A stretch of 64,000 bases of DNA, taken from assembly GCA_904063045.1 (NCBI GenBank), contig CAJFCJ010000009.1, forward strand, positions 42,942 through 106,941. Reading direction: 5' to 3'. A model generated the notes under the pieces. The model saw nothing but the letters and a program-made list of their open reading frames with translations, made no database searches and was not told the origin of the DNA. How positions within the stretch are numbered: the stretch's first letter is position 1; the number at the start of each line of letters is the position of its first letter. This document shows positions 34,201 to 51,791 of the stretch, piece by piece. The position numbers and the translations under genes are program-made. This stretch comes from Dimorphilus gyrociliatus. Taxonomy: Eukaryota > Annelida > Polychaeta > Dinophilidae.

Positions 34201-37200
34201 CATCTGTAGATATAAATAAGTAAGTCGTATAAATGTTTAACGCTTTTTTTTAAGTTTCATCGAACAAAAATCTAATAATCAATTTATTCTTTAGTTCAAC
34301 TGATTTGAAATTGAATCTGCAACCCGATCGAAATGGTAAAGTGAGAGAAGATTATATGGGCTATTTACTCTTGCAAGTTAATTTAGTTCCCAAATCTCAG
34401 GAAGATAAAGATCATGTAAGTGAAATTATGTTTTTTTTCTTTCATTTATATTTCTTAAATTTCTTATTGAATCGCTTCTTCTTTTTCTCTCTTATCTTAG
34501 AATACTCGTTTCTCTCTGAATTCATTAAATTTTTTTCTATTTTCTTATTTATTTAAACTCTTTTTTCCATTTTCCATAAACATTTTATAAAGTAAAAGAA
34601 ACAACATTTAAAAAGAAACGTATAAACAAAAATCAACTATCTATGTATATGATTTTTATTATCAGAACGTAACGGTAGAATCTCCAAAGGTAAAGCATTT
34701 GTTGTATAGATAAATATATATATATATATAGATTTATATATGTGTATATATGTATATAAACATTTTAGAGCCTTTATATAGTATATACATATGTATGTAG
34801 TCAACATAAACCTTTTTTTTTGTTTTTTTGTATGCCGTGTATATAATACCATATACTGTAAACTATCTATTCAATGATAAAAAACTAATGTCCAGCATTT
34901 AATAAGCTGTTAATCGCTTATGTTGTATACGAGATATATGTGTAGTAGGAATAAACCATATACTAATATACTGTATATACTATATATACAGTATAAATAT
35001 ATGAATCTTTTTAAAGCATGTACAATTTTAAAACATCTCTATCCTTTTAATGTTTTACTCTATATCCCATATTTTTCCTATTGTAGATATAGTAATATTT
35101 TATATATACAGTATATACATTTATATACAGTATACAGTATGTTTATGTTTTTTTTATACCTTACATAAACTTGTTTTGTTAATATTTGAAATAGAAAAGT
35201 CTTAATTATCATTATTAATCTTATCTAATATTTAAATTGGAAATTGTTATTTTATATTTAATTATTTATTCAGTTTACAAGGAAGCACGGACGTTTTAAT
35301 GATTCTAAGAGGATGAAAACTCAAATATGGTCTTCGGTTGTTAGTATCGTGTTAGTTAGCGCTGAAGATTTATTACCGATGGACGATAATGGATTTAGCG
35401 ACCCTTACGTTAAATTTCGTTTGGGTAATGAGAAATATAAATCAAAATGGAAACCTAAAACTTTGAAACCAACCTGGTTAGAGCAATTTAACCTTCACAT
35501 GTTTGACGATCAAACTTCGCATTTAGAGTTGTCGGTTTGGGATCACGACTCGGGTGGTCGAGATGATTTTATGGGTCGTTGTCTCATTGATTTATCTGAA
35601 TTTAAGACTGAAGCAACTCATTCTCTTCATTACAAATTAGAGGATGGAGCGGGCATAGTTCATTTATTATTAACTGTGACTGGTACGACTGGTAGCGAAA
35701 CTGTTTCCGATCTCGCGACCCATCAACCAAATCCTAAAGATAGAGAAAACATAGTAAGAAAATATGGCATACTAAATAGTTTTCGACATATAAGGGACGT
35801 TGGTTGGTTACAAGTTAAAGGTTACTGTTTTTTTTATTATATTTAAACTTTCAAACCTATCTCTATGCCTAATCAAATATTTTCTTATTAAACACAGTGA
35901 TTAGAGCAAGGGGATTGGCCGCTGCTGACATAGGTGGAAAAAGTGATCCATTCTGTGTTATTGAACTCGTCAACGACCGTTTACAAACGCAAACAGAATA
36001 TAAAACATTATCTCCTGAATGGGGGAAAATATTTACGTTCAATGTAAAAGATATCCACTCGGCTTTGGAGATAACTGTTTACGATGAAGATAGAGATAAA
36101 AAAGTTGAATTTCTAGGAAAGATAGCCTTACCATTAATTAAGGTAAATAGACGGCTTTCTATTTTTATCAGGACGATTTAGTATTCGTTTAAGGTGTAAA
36201 AACAGATTAAACCATTTGAAAGAAAATGGTTTACATTAAAAGATAAGAAGTTAATTAATAGCGCAAAAGGGGCAATTGAATTGGAATTGGACCTAATCTA
36301 TAATCATGTAAGAATTATCGATGTTAGACAAAATATACACACCGTTGACTGTAGATTATTTTTACCCGTCTCCCTCAATTTTCTACCCATCCAGCTCTTA
36401 CTTGATTTTACCTTTATATATTTATATTAAATATACAATATTCAATATATAAAGATATATCAATAGACTATAAAGTATAATAAGAACTATAGTTTAGTTG
36501 AATAGAGACTTATTATGAATGTTTTACAGTATTTACTGTATAGTAGAGTTTATTTTTGTCAATTTTCAATGATTAATATATTATAATAATGTTTATTGCT
36601 ATCATATAATTTAAAAATTATATATACTTTCTTTTGCATGGCAAACTTTTTGTATCGTGTTGTTTTTCTTTTTTTTCCCGCCCCTTCCTCCAAAATCAAA
36701 CGTTGAACAGATACGAAATAGGGAAAAAAGATGGTATCAACTTAAAGACAAGAAAACGATACTTAAAGTTAAAGGAGCTATTCTACTGGAATTGGATTTA
36801 ATATTTAATCATGTAAGATTTCAAATTGGACAACTGTTAAAAATTTATATAATAATGGCTCTAGTTATCTTCTTTTGACTACCATTTTTATTATTTAGAT
36901 TATTTGTTGTCAATGCTCATCTAAATCCATTAATTATTAATTACTTTTTAATTTAAATGGATTTTTAACATGTTTATTTGTTCTGATTAACAGTTTAAGG
37001 CGGCTATACGAACTTTCAATACTAAAGAGGATAAATATATGCAACCCGAACCTAAATTTAAAATGGCTATTATGAAAAGAAATATTAATCGCGTTTCTAG
37101 ACTAGCTCAAGCTGCTATAGAAACTGGAAGATTTATACAAAGTTGTTTCGATTGGGAATCGAAAGCTCGCAGTACATCAGCTTTTCTTGTTTTTCTTATC

Positions 37201-37921
37201 GTCGTATGGAATTTTGAGTTATATATGCTTCCTATAACAGTTTTAATAATATTTCTTAAAAATTTACTAATTGTTCAAGTCGTTGGTCACTTTCAAAAAG
37301 AGAGGGATATCGATGTAAGCATATTTGTAATCATAGACGCCACAACGTATATCTTACAATTTGTGTATCAAAATAATATTAATTATTCATATAGGATTAC
37401 GTTGACGAGGAAGACGACGACGAAGACGATGACAAAGACAGGGTATGTAAATTAAATTTATAAATATACAGTATATACAGTATCTGTTATATTTTATATT
37501 ATATAATTATACAACTTTGCTTGTATATTTTAAGTTTATAGGATAAATTCAGAGTAAATAAAATATATTTTTCATTACATACACTCACACCAAAACATAC
37601 AGAAGGTAACGTAGGCTTCTTTTTTAATTTTTTAAATAACTTTATAATTTATCGTTTTTGTTTGTTTTAATCTCTCTTTTTTTTTTAACTTTAATTATCT
37701 CACTTCTATAAATGTTTAATACATTTATAAGCTTTTAAATTCTTTTCAATTTATGTATATACAGTATATACATTATATAATGTATATAGTAAGTAAATAT
37801 TATGTGCGTATTTATTTCAATAATGGGAAAAGTTTTCTCTTTTCCTGTTTTATTATTCATATTTTATTAAGCTATTATAAATAATTTATTGTTGTTTATT
37901 TGTAATATTTACATATTAAAA

Positions 37922-37955
<34 letters not shown>

Positions 37956-38636
37956 TATATATATATATTATGCTTTTAAGTATGCTTGAATCGTTTTCTA
38001 TCATTTTGCATTCTTATATTTTTCAATATAATTGACAATAGAATATTTTTATAGTCCTCTTTTCATATTTATTGTCCAGGAGGGTAAGAAATCCTTTAAA
38101 GAAAAATTACATCAAATACAAGAACTGGGCCTACAAATTCAAGAGGGAATGGATAAAGTGGCCTGTTTAGGAGAGCATGTTAAAAAGTAATAGTATTTTT
38201 TGGAACTATAAATATATTAATTAATTACAATCAATAACTAATATATATAAATATATAAATTTATATTAGCAGACCGAAATTAATTAGTTTGTATTTCTAT
38301 TGATAAAAACAGCACTTTTAATTGGGTTGTCCCCTGGTTGTCTTGGCTCGCTGTTGTTGTACTTATTATAGCTTCCGTCATCTTTTATTATATTCCTTTG
38401 AGATATCTCATACTACTATTTGGTACGTAGTAATTCACTTTATTTATTTAATTCTTAATGAATTTTTTTGAATAGGTATTAATAAATTTACAAAGAAACT
38501 TAGAGCTCCTAACGCAATTCCAAACAACGAATTATTAGACTTCCTATCAAGAGTACCCTCTGACAAAGAATTAGTTATGTATAGAGAATTAAGACCTGAT
38601 CCAGCAATTATTGGAACAAAACGGAAAAAGAGTTAA
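31252..38636 (+). CDS. MCTP: Multiple C2 and transmembrane domain protein (MCTP)
   Basis: About 16 constitutive exons, starting 31252-31288 and 33139-33180, 33404-33768, 33820-33931, 33997-34219, 34295-34415; then 35274-35820, 35898-36142, one of two alternative exons, 36994-37314, 37395-37442, 38080-38186, 38313-38422, 38476-38636. MCTPs are ER/endosomal Ca2+-sensing proteins with three C2 domains and two C-terminal TM segments. C2[22 protein letters not shown]2[22 protein letters not shown]2[21 protein letters not shown]. Then a TM pair around [19 protein letters not shown] and [20 protein letters not shown], and a tail [20 protein letters not shown] as in vertebrate MCTP1/2. The Asp residues of the Ca2+ loops are kept. 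Introns are unusually long and rich in TA repeats. Confidence 0.96.
31842..31866 (+). repeat. (GA)n microsatellite in MCTP first intron
   Basis: GAGAGAGAGAGGGAGAGAGAGAGAG with one interruption. Confidence 0.85.
31900..31929 (+). repeat. (GAAT)n tetranucleotide repeat in MCTP intron
   Basis: GAATGAATGCATGAATGAATGAATGAATAG, an imperfect tetranucleotide tract. Confidence 0.8.
32123..32148 (+). repeat. (TA)n microsatellite in MCTP intron
   Basis: TATATA run of about 26 bp running into a TATACAGTGTA variant motif. Confidence 0.8.
32372..32464 (+). other. Candidate cassette exon of MCTP (93 nt)
   Basis: Acceptor ACTAAAG and donor GTATTA flank an open 93-nt segment. It enters and leaves in phase 1, as the flanking exons 31252-31288 and 33139-33180 do, so including or skipping it keeps the frame. 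It would encode a basic-then-acidic linker ([20 protein letters not shown]). No homology is known, so it is supported by frame only. Confidence 0.45.
34666..34689 (+). other. Candidate 24-nt microexon of MCTP
   Basis: ATTATCAG acceptor, 24 bases encoding NVTVESPK, then GTAAAG donor. Phase 0 on both sides, matching the end of 34415 and the start of 35274, in the linker between C2A and C2B. Small in-frame exons of this size are typical of neuronal microexons. Confidence 0.45.
36206..36307 (+). other. MCTP alternative exon A (C2C end)
   Basis: 102 nt, 34 codons, phase 0. Encodes [15 protein letters not shown] and, after four residues, [15 protein letters not shown]. Aligns residue for residue with exon B at 36711-36812; both correspond to one exon-equivalent segment of vertebrate MCTP (the KGVIYLEIDVIFN block). 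Confidence 0.85.
36711..36812 (+). other. MCTP alternative exon B (C2C end)
   Basis: 102 nt, 34 codons, phase 0. Encodes [15 protein letters not shown] and, after four residues, [15 protein letters not shown]. It is a tandem paralogue of exon A with its own CAG acceptor and GTAAGA donor. Using both in one mRNA would duplicate a C2 strand pair, so mutually exclusive use is the natural reading. Confidence 0.85.
37924..37970 (+). repeat. (TA)n microsatellite in MCTP intron
   Basis: About 47 bp of alternating TA with one TAG interruption, in the intron between 37443 and 38079. Confidence 0.85.
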
Positions 38637-39208
38637 AAGTATATTAATCACCTACTGCATTCCATAAAACGAACACGTATATGGTGAAAGAAGGCTAGTA
38701 AAGTATTACTGTTGAATTACGAAACAAGACAAAAGAATGGTGTATACAAACATTTACTCCTATTTTCTCCTTTCCTTGTTACAACACAGACTTAAACTTA
38801 ATCATTCCTGCTTATTGTTAATTATTATCCCTTTTAATTCGTTTCTAAATTGATAAAGAAGAGAATTAGAGAAGAAAACAAATTCGATACTGCAGTATTT
38901 TGTTGCATTGTTTAAAATTGCTTTGAAGTGATCTGAAACAAAATGGTCTATCATCTAGTCACAAAACTATTACAACTATCAATGATAATAATAATTATAA
39001 CTTATTAACGTAACTCGAGATTTTTAAAAACATTCTTTTATATTTCAGTATCTTATCAGTTAGTTACTCGTAGTCTTTTTGAAGATAAGAGAAAGCAAAC
39101 TAGAGTATAAATGATAGAGGATAGAAAGAAAAAAAATATAATAAATTAACATTTCAAAGGAATAAAAACAGCAAAAGAAAAACAGTAATATTGTAAAAGT
39201 TTCTTCAT
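38637..39208. other. Convergent intergenic region MCTP / VWA3A-like
   Basis: About 570 bp of AT-rich 3' flank. ATAAA-like signals occur for both directions, and no gene is recognised. Confidence 0.5.
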
Positions 39209-42200
39209 TTATTTAACTTTCTCGGCTTTCTCCGATTGCTTCTCATAAAGTTGCTTAAAAGTCTTTGCTTGTTTAATACATTGTTGACCCTTGTCTATTT
39301 CTTTCATTAATAACTTTAAGTCATCACCGTCCATATTAGGTAATTCTAAAGTTTCAATTTCATCTTCAATTGTCAATTTATGAATAGCAAGATCTATAGC
39401 ATCGGTATCTGATAGGATCGCTCTATGATATCTACCGGAAGTATACTTTGATAACTCATTCAAAAAATGATTAGCTCCGTCGTCTTCGCATGCAAACGAT
39501 ACTGTATGAATTGGTATCTTCTCGTGTAGCTTAATAAAGTCAAAAATTTTATTGGTACTCGTATCTGGCTTTCCATCACTTAGCAATATTATTGAATCTG
39601 GTTTTAAGTTATAAGCATCCTCTAAGGCTTCCAGTGTACAGGTATTACCCTTAGCCGTAATTCCAGACAGCCATTTAGCAGCTAACTCGCAATTTTCAGA
39701 GCTCGCTGACGTTATTTGAGATCTAAATGTTTGAATTTCATCGTCAAAAGTCTTTATCGTAAAGTTTATTCTGTAACGAGCCAATTGTTCCCAAATTAAG
39801 GCTGCTACGGCTTGTTTCAAGTGTTCTACGTATTGAATCATGGAACCGGAAGTATCTAAGAGAATTACAATATTCTTCTCACAGATAACGCCGAATATTC
39901 GCCTACTGGACGATAGAAGCCATTGCATTCGTCTAGCATAAGACTTAATTGCTTTATCAACTTTCCTTATATAATCGTCCAAGTCATTCGGTAAAAGTTG
40001 AAGATGTCTTACTGTACCCTTATAAGTAACGCTCGGGAAAATCGAGCATGTTCGACTTTTGGCATTTAGATGGCGCTTGTGCTTACAATCGGGAGCCGAG
40101 TGGAGTAACGAATCCAAGTCAATTTTTAATCGTTTTAAACTATGTTTTGACAACCAAGAACGGCCGGTTTCTTGAACCTCGTTGACGCTTTCTTTAGCCT
40201 TCTCTCTAACGTTCTCCTTCTTTACAAGAATCGGAGTCTTTTTCAATTTTAAAGCAGACCTAGGTCTTGTCAACGAAGAGGTTTGAGAAGTACCCGAAGG
40301 GGCAGGCAGGGCTTGACGAGGAAAGGGTGCTGATAACGACTGCGATGAAGGTGCTTGATTCTCTGCAGACATCTTTTTCTTTACAGATTTCACTAAAACA
40401 GCGCACTTTCTACTGTAATTCAAAGCCTTGTCTATTTCATTTGTTAGAAGGTTTACGTCGTCACTTTCTATAACACCTGTTTCACGGAACCAATGGAAAC
40501 GTCCTCCTGACGAATGTGCTACTGCCCTTAAACAATCAGCCGTTGTTGTAATATTGGCATAGCGTGATGGTATCGCTCCGCTCGAATCGTAGTCGTCAAC
40601 ATTGAAGAGAATCATATGAACGGAACTGTACCTAGCAACGCAGACGTCTTGAACGTACGATGTTAAAACGCTACGCGGTTGGTCTGGAATACCGCTGGTC
40701 ATTACATAGACACCTTCCACTTGAATATTATGATCTTGCTCTCTTGCTGACTCGAACGCCATCCGTAAAGCACCCAGCAGATTTCTAGATCCGGAACACT
40801 GTTGCTCTAACAACCATGCCCAAGCTGCTTGGAGATTCTGAGCCGTTGGTTTAACGACGTGGGGCTGAAAAGCTTTGGCTTCTGATCCAAATACTATAAG
40901 ATTGAATAGTTTCTTTTTATTCATTTGCTGTTCCAGAAGTAATCGTAGAGAATGTTGAATGTGTACTAAGTAAGGGGTATTTAAGGAACACAAATCAACG
41001 CATATAACAACAATTCCTTCAACAACTGTCCCAAATAAGGCTCTACTTGATTTTGCTAACCATTCAACTCGCTTTTCGTATAGTCTGACAGCAACACCCA
41101 ACTTCTTTTGATAATCGTACAGTTGAGCTAAATCGACGTGAACATTCTTGATTGTGCCGTCAATCCAGTTACATTGAGCCATCGTCTTTTCGTGAACTTG
41201 CGATTGAACCATTTTATTTAATATTGGTACGTATTGTTCGCAATACGAATAGGCGTTCGGAGCCAAAACCTGATACAAGTCAAGGCGCTGGGCTCTTAGT
41301 CCATGTCGGTCTAACCAGCCGAGCGATGTACTTTCTTGTATTGTAGCTCCTTCAATACACAAAGGATCTGTATGACCTGGAGGTTGAGGTAATAATCTCG
41401 ATTGAGGCAATTTGACTATTTCTTCGTTTATTTCCGACATAACTCTAACTAAAGCGGTTCCCAGTAGGCCTTTCTTCATCTCTCCAATTTTATTGAGAAC
41501 GTCTTGTGCCGTTTGTATTTCCTTTAGCAGGGTGGATATATCCGATCCAGTATATATACTCTCCTCGCACGTTGCAGCATAACAGTGATACCTTCCATCG
41601 CAAGTTTCGGATATCCGGCGTAAAGTTGTCATTACATTCTGATCGCTACAGTCGTAAGCTACTGTTGCTATCTTCATTTGCCTCCCAATCAAAAGTTCAC
41701 TTACATATGAACAAAGAACCTCGCAAGGCTGATCGGGTACTGCTCCGCAAATTATTAAAAGAGAATCAAAATCAGTTTTACTATTCAAAGCGAATTTTAT
41801 AGCTTTTAATAGATTACATCCTCCGGAAGGTTCGAAGCAGTTGACCCAAGCTTTTGCCTCATTTAATCTGATAATACAATTAGAGAAGATAATTTTACCA
41901 TATACAGTTTAGATGTTTAAAGAATGCTTACGTATGCAAATTTACATTAACTAAATCTGGCCACAGAGGTGTAACTGTACTGCCAAAAGATGCCAAATAA
42001 ATTTTATCCTTTGTGGACAATTGATCATCTATTAGATGCTGGTTAATTAAATTAAAGAATATAATTAGAAATTAACTCAATTGAATGTAACAACACTTAC
42101 TAATAAACATTGTTGGTAATTTGTCAATCTACCAAAACCGCAATTTGCATCTGAACAATCGAGAAGAACTGCAACTCTTCGTCCTTGTAATAGGCCAAAC

Positions 42201-42895
42201 ATCTAACGAAATGATTAAATGGAAAATATGATGTTTTCTTATTAAAGTGAGAAGAAAGATTAAACAATTTACCCTTCGGCTATCTTGAAGAAGCCATTTT
42301 ATCCTATCGGTATATTCGCTTATTGCCCTGTAATGGATAGCGTTAAATTAGGATTATATAGTCTGTATTAAAAGGTCATTAAATAAATTATACGCACTGA
42401 TTTAATCGCAATTCAAATTCGTGAATGTCTTGAGCTTCGAATGAGATTTTTTGCTGAACTCTGTTACCTTCTGATACTTCTGGTCTGCATATCTTTCCTT
42501 TGCTAACCAGCTCTTTTAGCAATAAACCTTTACTTTCTACACCGTGTTTTCCTAACCATTCGGATGAATTTTGGCATTCTCTCTTTGCTATTGTTGAGGG
42601 ATCGGCATTCTATAGAAAATTTGCTTAGCTTAAATTTGAACTAATTTCTTGTAAAACTTTTAATATTAACATGTAAAATATATCCTTGGTTAACGTGAGT
42701 AACCGTTAAAGGATGTGGTTCAACAGCATTGGTATGTCTAGGACCAATCCAGGCCGGTCTTGAGTTAGGATAACCTCCTCTGGCCTCCTCTAAAGCAAAA
42801 TCCCTTAGTCTCTCTAAAGCTTGTTGCTTGCGAGGATTTTCTTCCTCTCTTTCGGAAGGTCGGGTCATTTTAGAGATTGAAAGATGCCTTCTCAA
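39209..42895 (-). CDS. VWA3A: von Willebrand factor A domain protein 3A/3B-like
   Basis: Multi-exon, with a large last exon 41867-39209 and smaller exons around 42895-42670, 42611-42403, 42350-42280, 42200-42100 and 42050-41930. About 1,150 residues. Repeated modules: a short S-WL--HGL--L-L segment (SSEWLGKHGVESKGL, TSLGWLDRHGLRAQRL, GRSWLSKHSLKRLKI), each followed by a WLL--SRR-FG block and a VWA fold. Only the last VWA has an intact MIDAS DTSGSM (IVILLDTSGSM); the earlier copies are degenerate (VDLCS, LDCSD). This triple layout is typical of VWA3A/VWA3B, which are associated with motile cilia. The start could be the ATG at 42895 or MTRPSE at 42868. Confidence 0.8.
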
Positions 42896-43348
42896 TCTCG
42901 GCTTGAAACAAACTTATTTACAGTTGTCAAGGTAACTAGTCTCGCACTAAATAAATTAATAATATAAAATAAAATATTGTAAATTTCTTATAAAATTTCT
43001 TAAAATTAAATTATGCAGTAGAAAAATTTTTTATATTTAATTATAAAATTTGACTGCGTTGCGCCGGAAGTAACCATCTGCGCTGACGTATTTGCTAGTG
43101 AGTTGTAATTTTTTCGTCGATTCCTATCACATAGAGTAGGTAAGTGGATTTTAGATTTATTTATTTTCTAGTCAATTCTAATCATTTTTCCAAATATAAA
43201 TTTTATTCTGTGTGAGACCTAAACCATACAGCCAGATTCCTGTTTTCGTGTGCTCTCATTCGCGTTGACAAAGGTCAATAACTGCAAACAACGATGATTA
43301 ACACCATGTTTTTGATTTTATCATCTACAGGGAGGCTAAACCGAGGAC
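42896..43348. promoter_or_regulatory. Divergent region VWA3A-like / SAR1
   Basis: About 450 bp. A GC-richer patch at 43053-43090 (GCGTTGCGCCGGAAGTAACC) contains CCGGAAGT, an ETS-type core-promoter site. A donor-like AGGTAAGT at 43137-43144 and an acceptor-like CTACAG at 43325-43330 suggest a 5' UTR intron for SAR1. Confidence 0.55.
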
Positions 43349-44055
43349 ATGTTTTTGTGGGATTGGTTTTCGAGCGTGTTAAATTTTCTAGGTCTGTATA
43401 AAATTGTTCGATTGAGTCATCTGTGACACTAACATATTCGAATGAAATCTATATAGGTCTGTATAAAAAATCGGGAAAACTCGTCTTTCTGGGTCTCGAC
43501 AATGCTGGCAAGACAACTCTGCTTCACATGCTGAAGGATGACCGAATGGCTCAACACGTACCAACGCTTCATCCGACATCAGAGGAGCTATCGATGGGAG
43601 GAATGAGATTCACTACTTTTGATTTAGGAGGACATAAGCAAGGTATAAAAAAAAGATTGATCACTGTCAGAGACAAGTAAATAATTCTATTTTGATTTTT
43701 AGCGAGAAGAGTTTGGAAAGATTATTTCCCAGCTGTGGATGGTATCGTGTTCTTAGTCGACGTAGCTGATCGAGAACGTTTGAACGAAGCACGTGTTGAA
43801 TTAGAAAGTTTGATTATTGACGAACAAGTTGCGATGGCGCCGATTTTAGTTCTCGGCAATAAAATAGATGTTCAAGGTGCTTGCTCCGAAGAAGATATTC
43901 GCCACGTGATGGGAATACACGGAAAGACAACTGGCAAGGGGCAAATACCCGTTTCCGAATTACATACAAGGCCCATGGAACTTTTTATGTGTTCTGTCCT
44001 CAAACGTCAAGGTTATGGCGAAGGTTTTCGTTGGCTTGCCCAATATATTAATTAG
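43349..44055 (+). CDS. SAR1: Small GTPase SAR1 (COPII)
   Basis: Three exons (43349-43391, 43457-43642, 43703-44055) join in frame to 193 residues. SAR1 starts COPII coat assembly at ER exit sites. N-terminal amphipathic helix [20 protein letters not shown]-loop [10 protein letters not shown]; switch region [34 protein letters not shown]; and a C-terminal [18 protein letters not shown] typical of SAR1. The length fits (human SAR1B 198). The first intron is 65 bp and its two ends share a 15-bp identical sequence (see findings). Confidence 0.97.
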
Positions 44056-44329
44056 CTTTCTTTCAAAAAACTTTGTTGAATGGACGAATCAAAAACATCA
44101 GAATGGTAAAAGGCTATAACAATTGCCTCGTGAACTATTACATAATTTATAATATTTGACAGAAGAATTAACTATGATTCTACCTTATTTATATTCAATC
44201 TTTTCCATGTAAGATCAATAAGAAATTTAATGACTAAACAAATTCTTGATCATCTCGATAAATTGAAATAATAAGCAAACGCATTGATTAACCTTTCAAA
44301 AAATGTATTGTATCCGTAACATCAGACAT

Positions 44330-44761
44330 TTATTTAGCGGATTGTGCTTTTCTTTGAGCTTGGATAACTCTTTGCATTTCTTCTCTCTTTCTCTTTGCTC
44401 TGATGTGGGAGCCGAGCTGTAAATAAAAATTATTTATTTAGAAGCTCCAACTTTTTTACATTCTTTTTGACTTACCCTCTTCTTTGAGAATTTCAAAGCT
44501 CTCTTGTCTTTTGAAATTTTAAGCAATTCCATAACCCTACGCTCATACGGGGCAAATCCACTCACTTCACGGATCAAATCGCGAACAAATTTGGATCTTT
44601 TAGTAAGAGCCTGCAATTTTTTTCAACAATCAATTCAAGTTTCTTAGCGACATATTCTTTTTACTTACACCCTTTCTTCTAGATGGTCTGGGTTTGCTTT
44701 TGTTCTCAGTCAATTTGAGACCCTTGTTAAGGCCTACGGCCATACCGTATATAACAGGCAT
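44330..44761 (-). CDS. RPL36: Ribosomal protein L36 (eL36)
   Basis: Three coding exons (44761-44669, 44610-44476, 44416-44330) join in frame to 104 residues. A 5' UTR exon is likely at about 44939-44874. It is a 60S subunit protein. Conserved: [59 protein letters not shown] and [12 protein letters not shown]. The third exon begins with LGSHIRAK, so reading through the second intron would lose the conserved tail. It converges on SAR1 with about 270 bp between them and is divergent from BLM. Confidence 0.96.
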
Positions 44762-44873
44762 AATGCTGAAAAACACATTTTAAATTATTCTTTGTAAACG
44801 AAAATGAGGGATATACAAGTAAATTATACATAAAGATGATTTTTGGTAATAATCAAATTTGAAGTCCACTTAC

Positions 44874-44939
44874 ACGCAGTATTTTAATAGATCTTTAAGC
44901 GGATCAAAGTATCCTGCAAGCGTCGAGGTGAAAAGGAAG
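44874..44939 (-). promoter_or_regulatory. RPL36 5' UTR exon with TOP tract
   Basis: On the minus strand CTTCCTTTTC (44939-44930) begins a likely non-coding exon that ends at the GTAAGT donor at 44873. The partner acceptor TTTTCAG lies four bases before the ATG at 44761. This matches the 5'TOP architecture of ribosomal-protein genes. Confidence 0.6.
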
Positions 44940-45264
44940 CGGAAATCGATGTTAATTTTAAAGACAAAACTGGTAGGAATACACAAACCGGAAACTCTTT
45001 CTATATTTCTGTTCTTGCCGCCTGATGGAACTTAACTGTTCAATTTAAATGATATCAAACAAGTATTTGGCATGCTTAATTTCCTTATTTGTTAAAACAG
45101 ATGTTAAACAGAAAAAATAATTGTTTTGATACCATACACTGAGTGCTCCCTCTATCCGACTAAGGGCATATTTGTAACTTTTGTGTTCATAAAACCTCGT
45201 ACATTCTAAAATTTTCAGTCTCTTACTGAATTTGTGGACTGCACGGGAAGTCTGGGTGCGCAAA
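44940..45264. promoter_or_regulatory. Divergent promoter region RPL36/BLM
   Basis: About 325 bp between the RPL36 TOP start and the BLM ATG. AT-rich. No TATA box or other motif is recognised. Confidence 0.45.
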
Positions 45265-51725
<6,461 letters not shown>

Positions 51726-51750
51726 GATATTTTTTGGTTTTAAAGATAGT

Positions 51751-51768
51751 TTTATTTGATTTAATAAA
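51751..51768. terminator. Overlapping convergent poly(A) signals BLM/NARS1
   Basis: TTTATT at 51751-51756 (AATAAA on the minus strand, for NARS1) and AATAAA at 51763-51768 (plus strand, for BLM) sit six bases apart within the 66-bp gap between the two stop codons. Confidence 0.6.
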
Positions 51769-51791
51769 GTAATTGTTAGTTTTACACGAAT

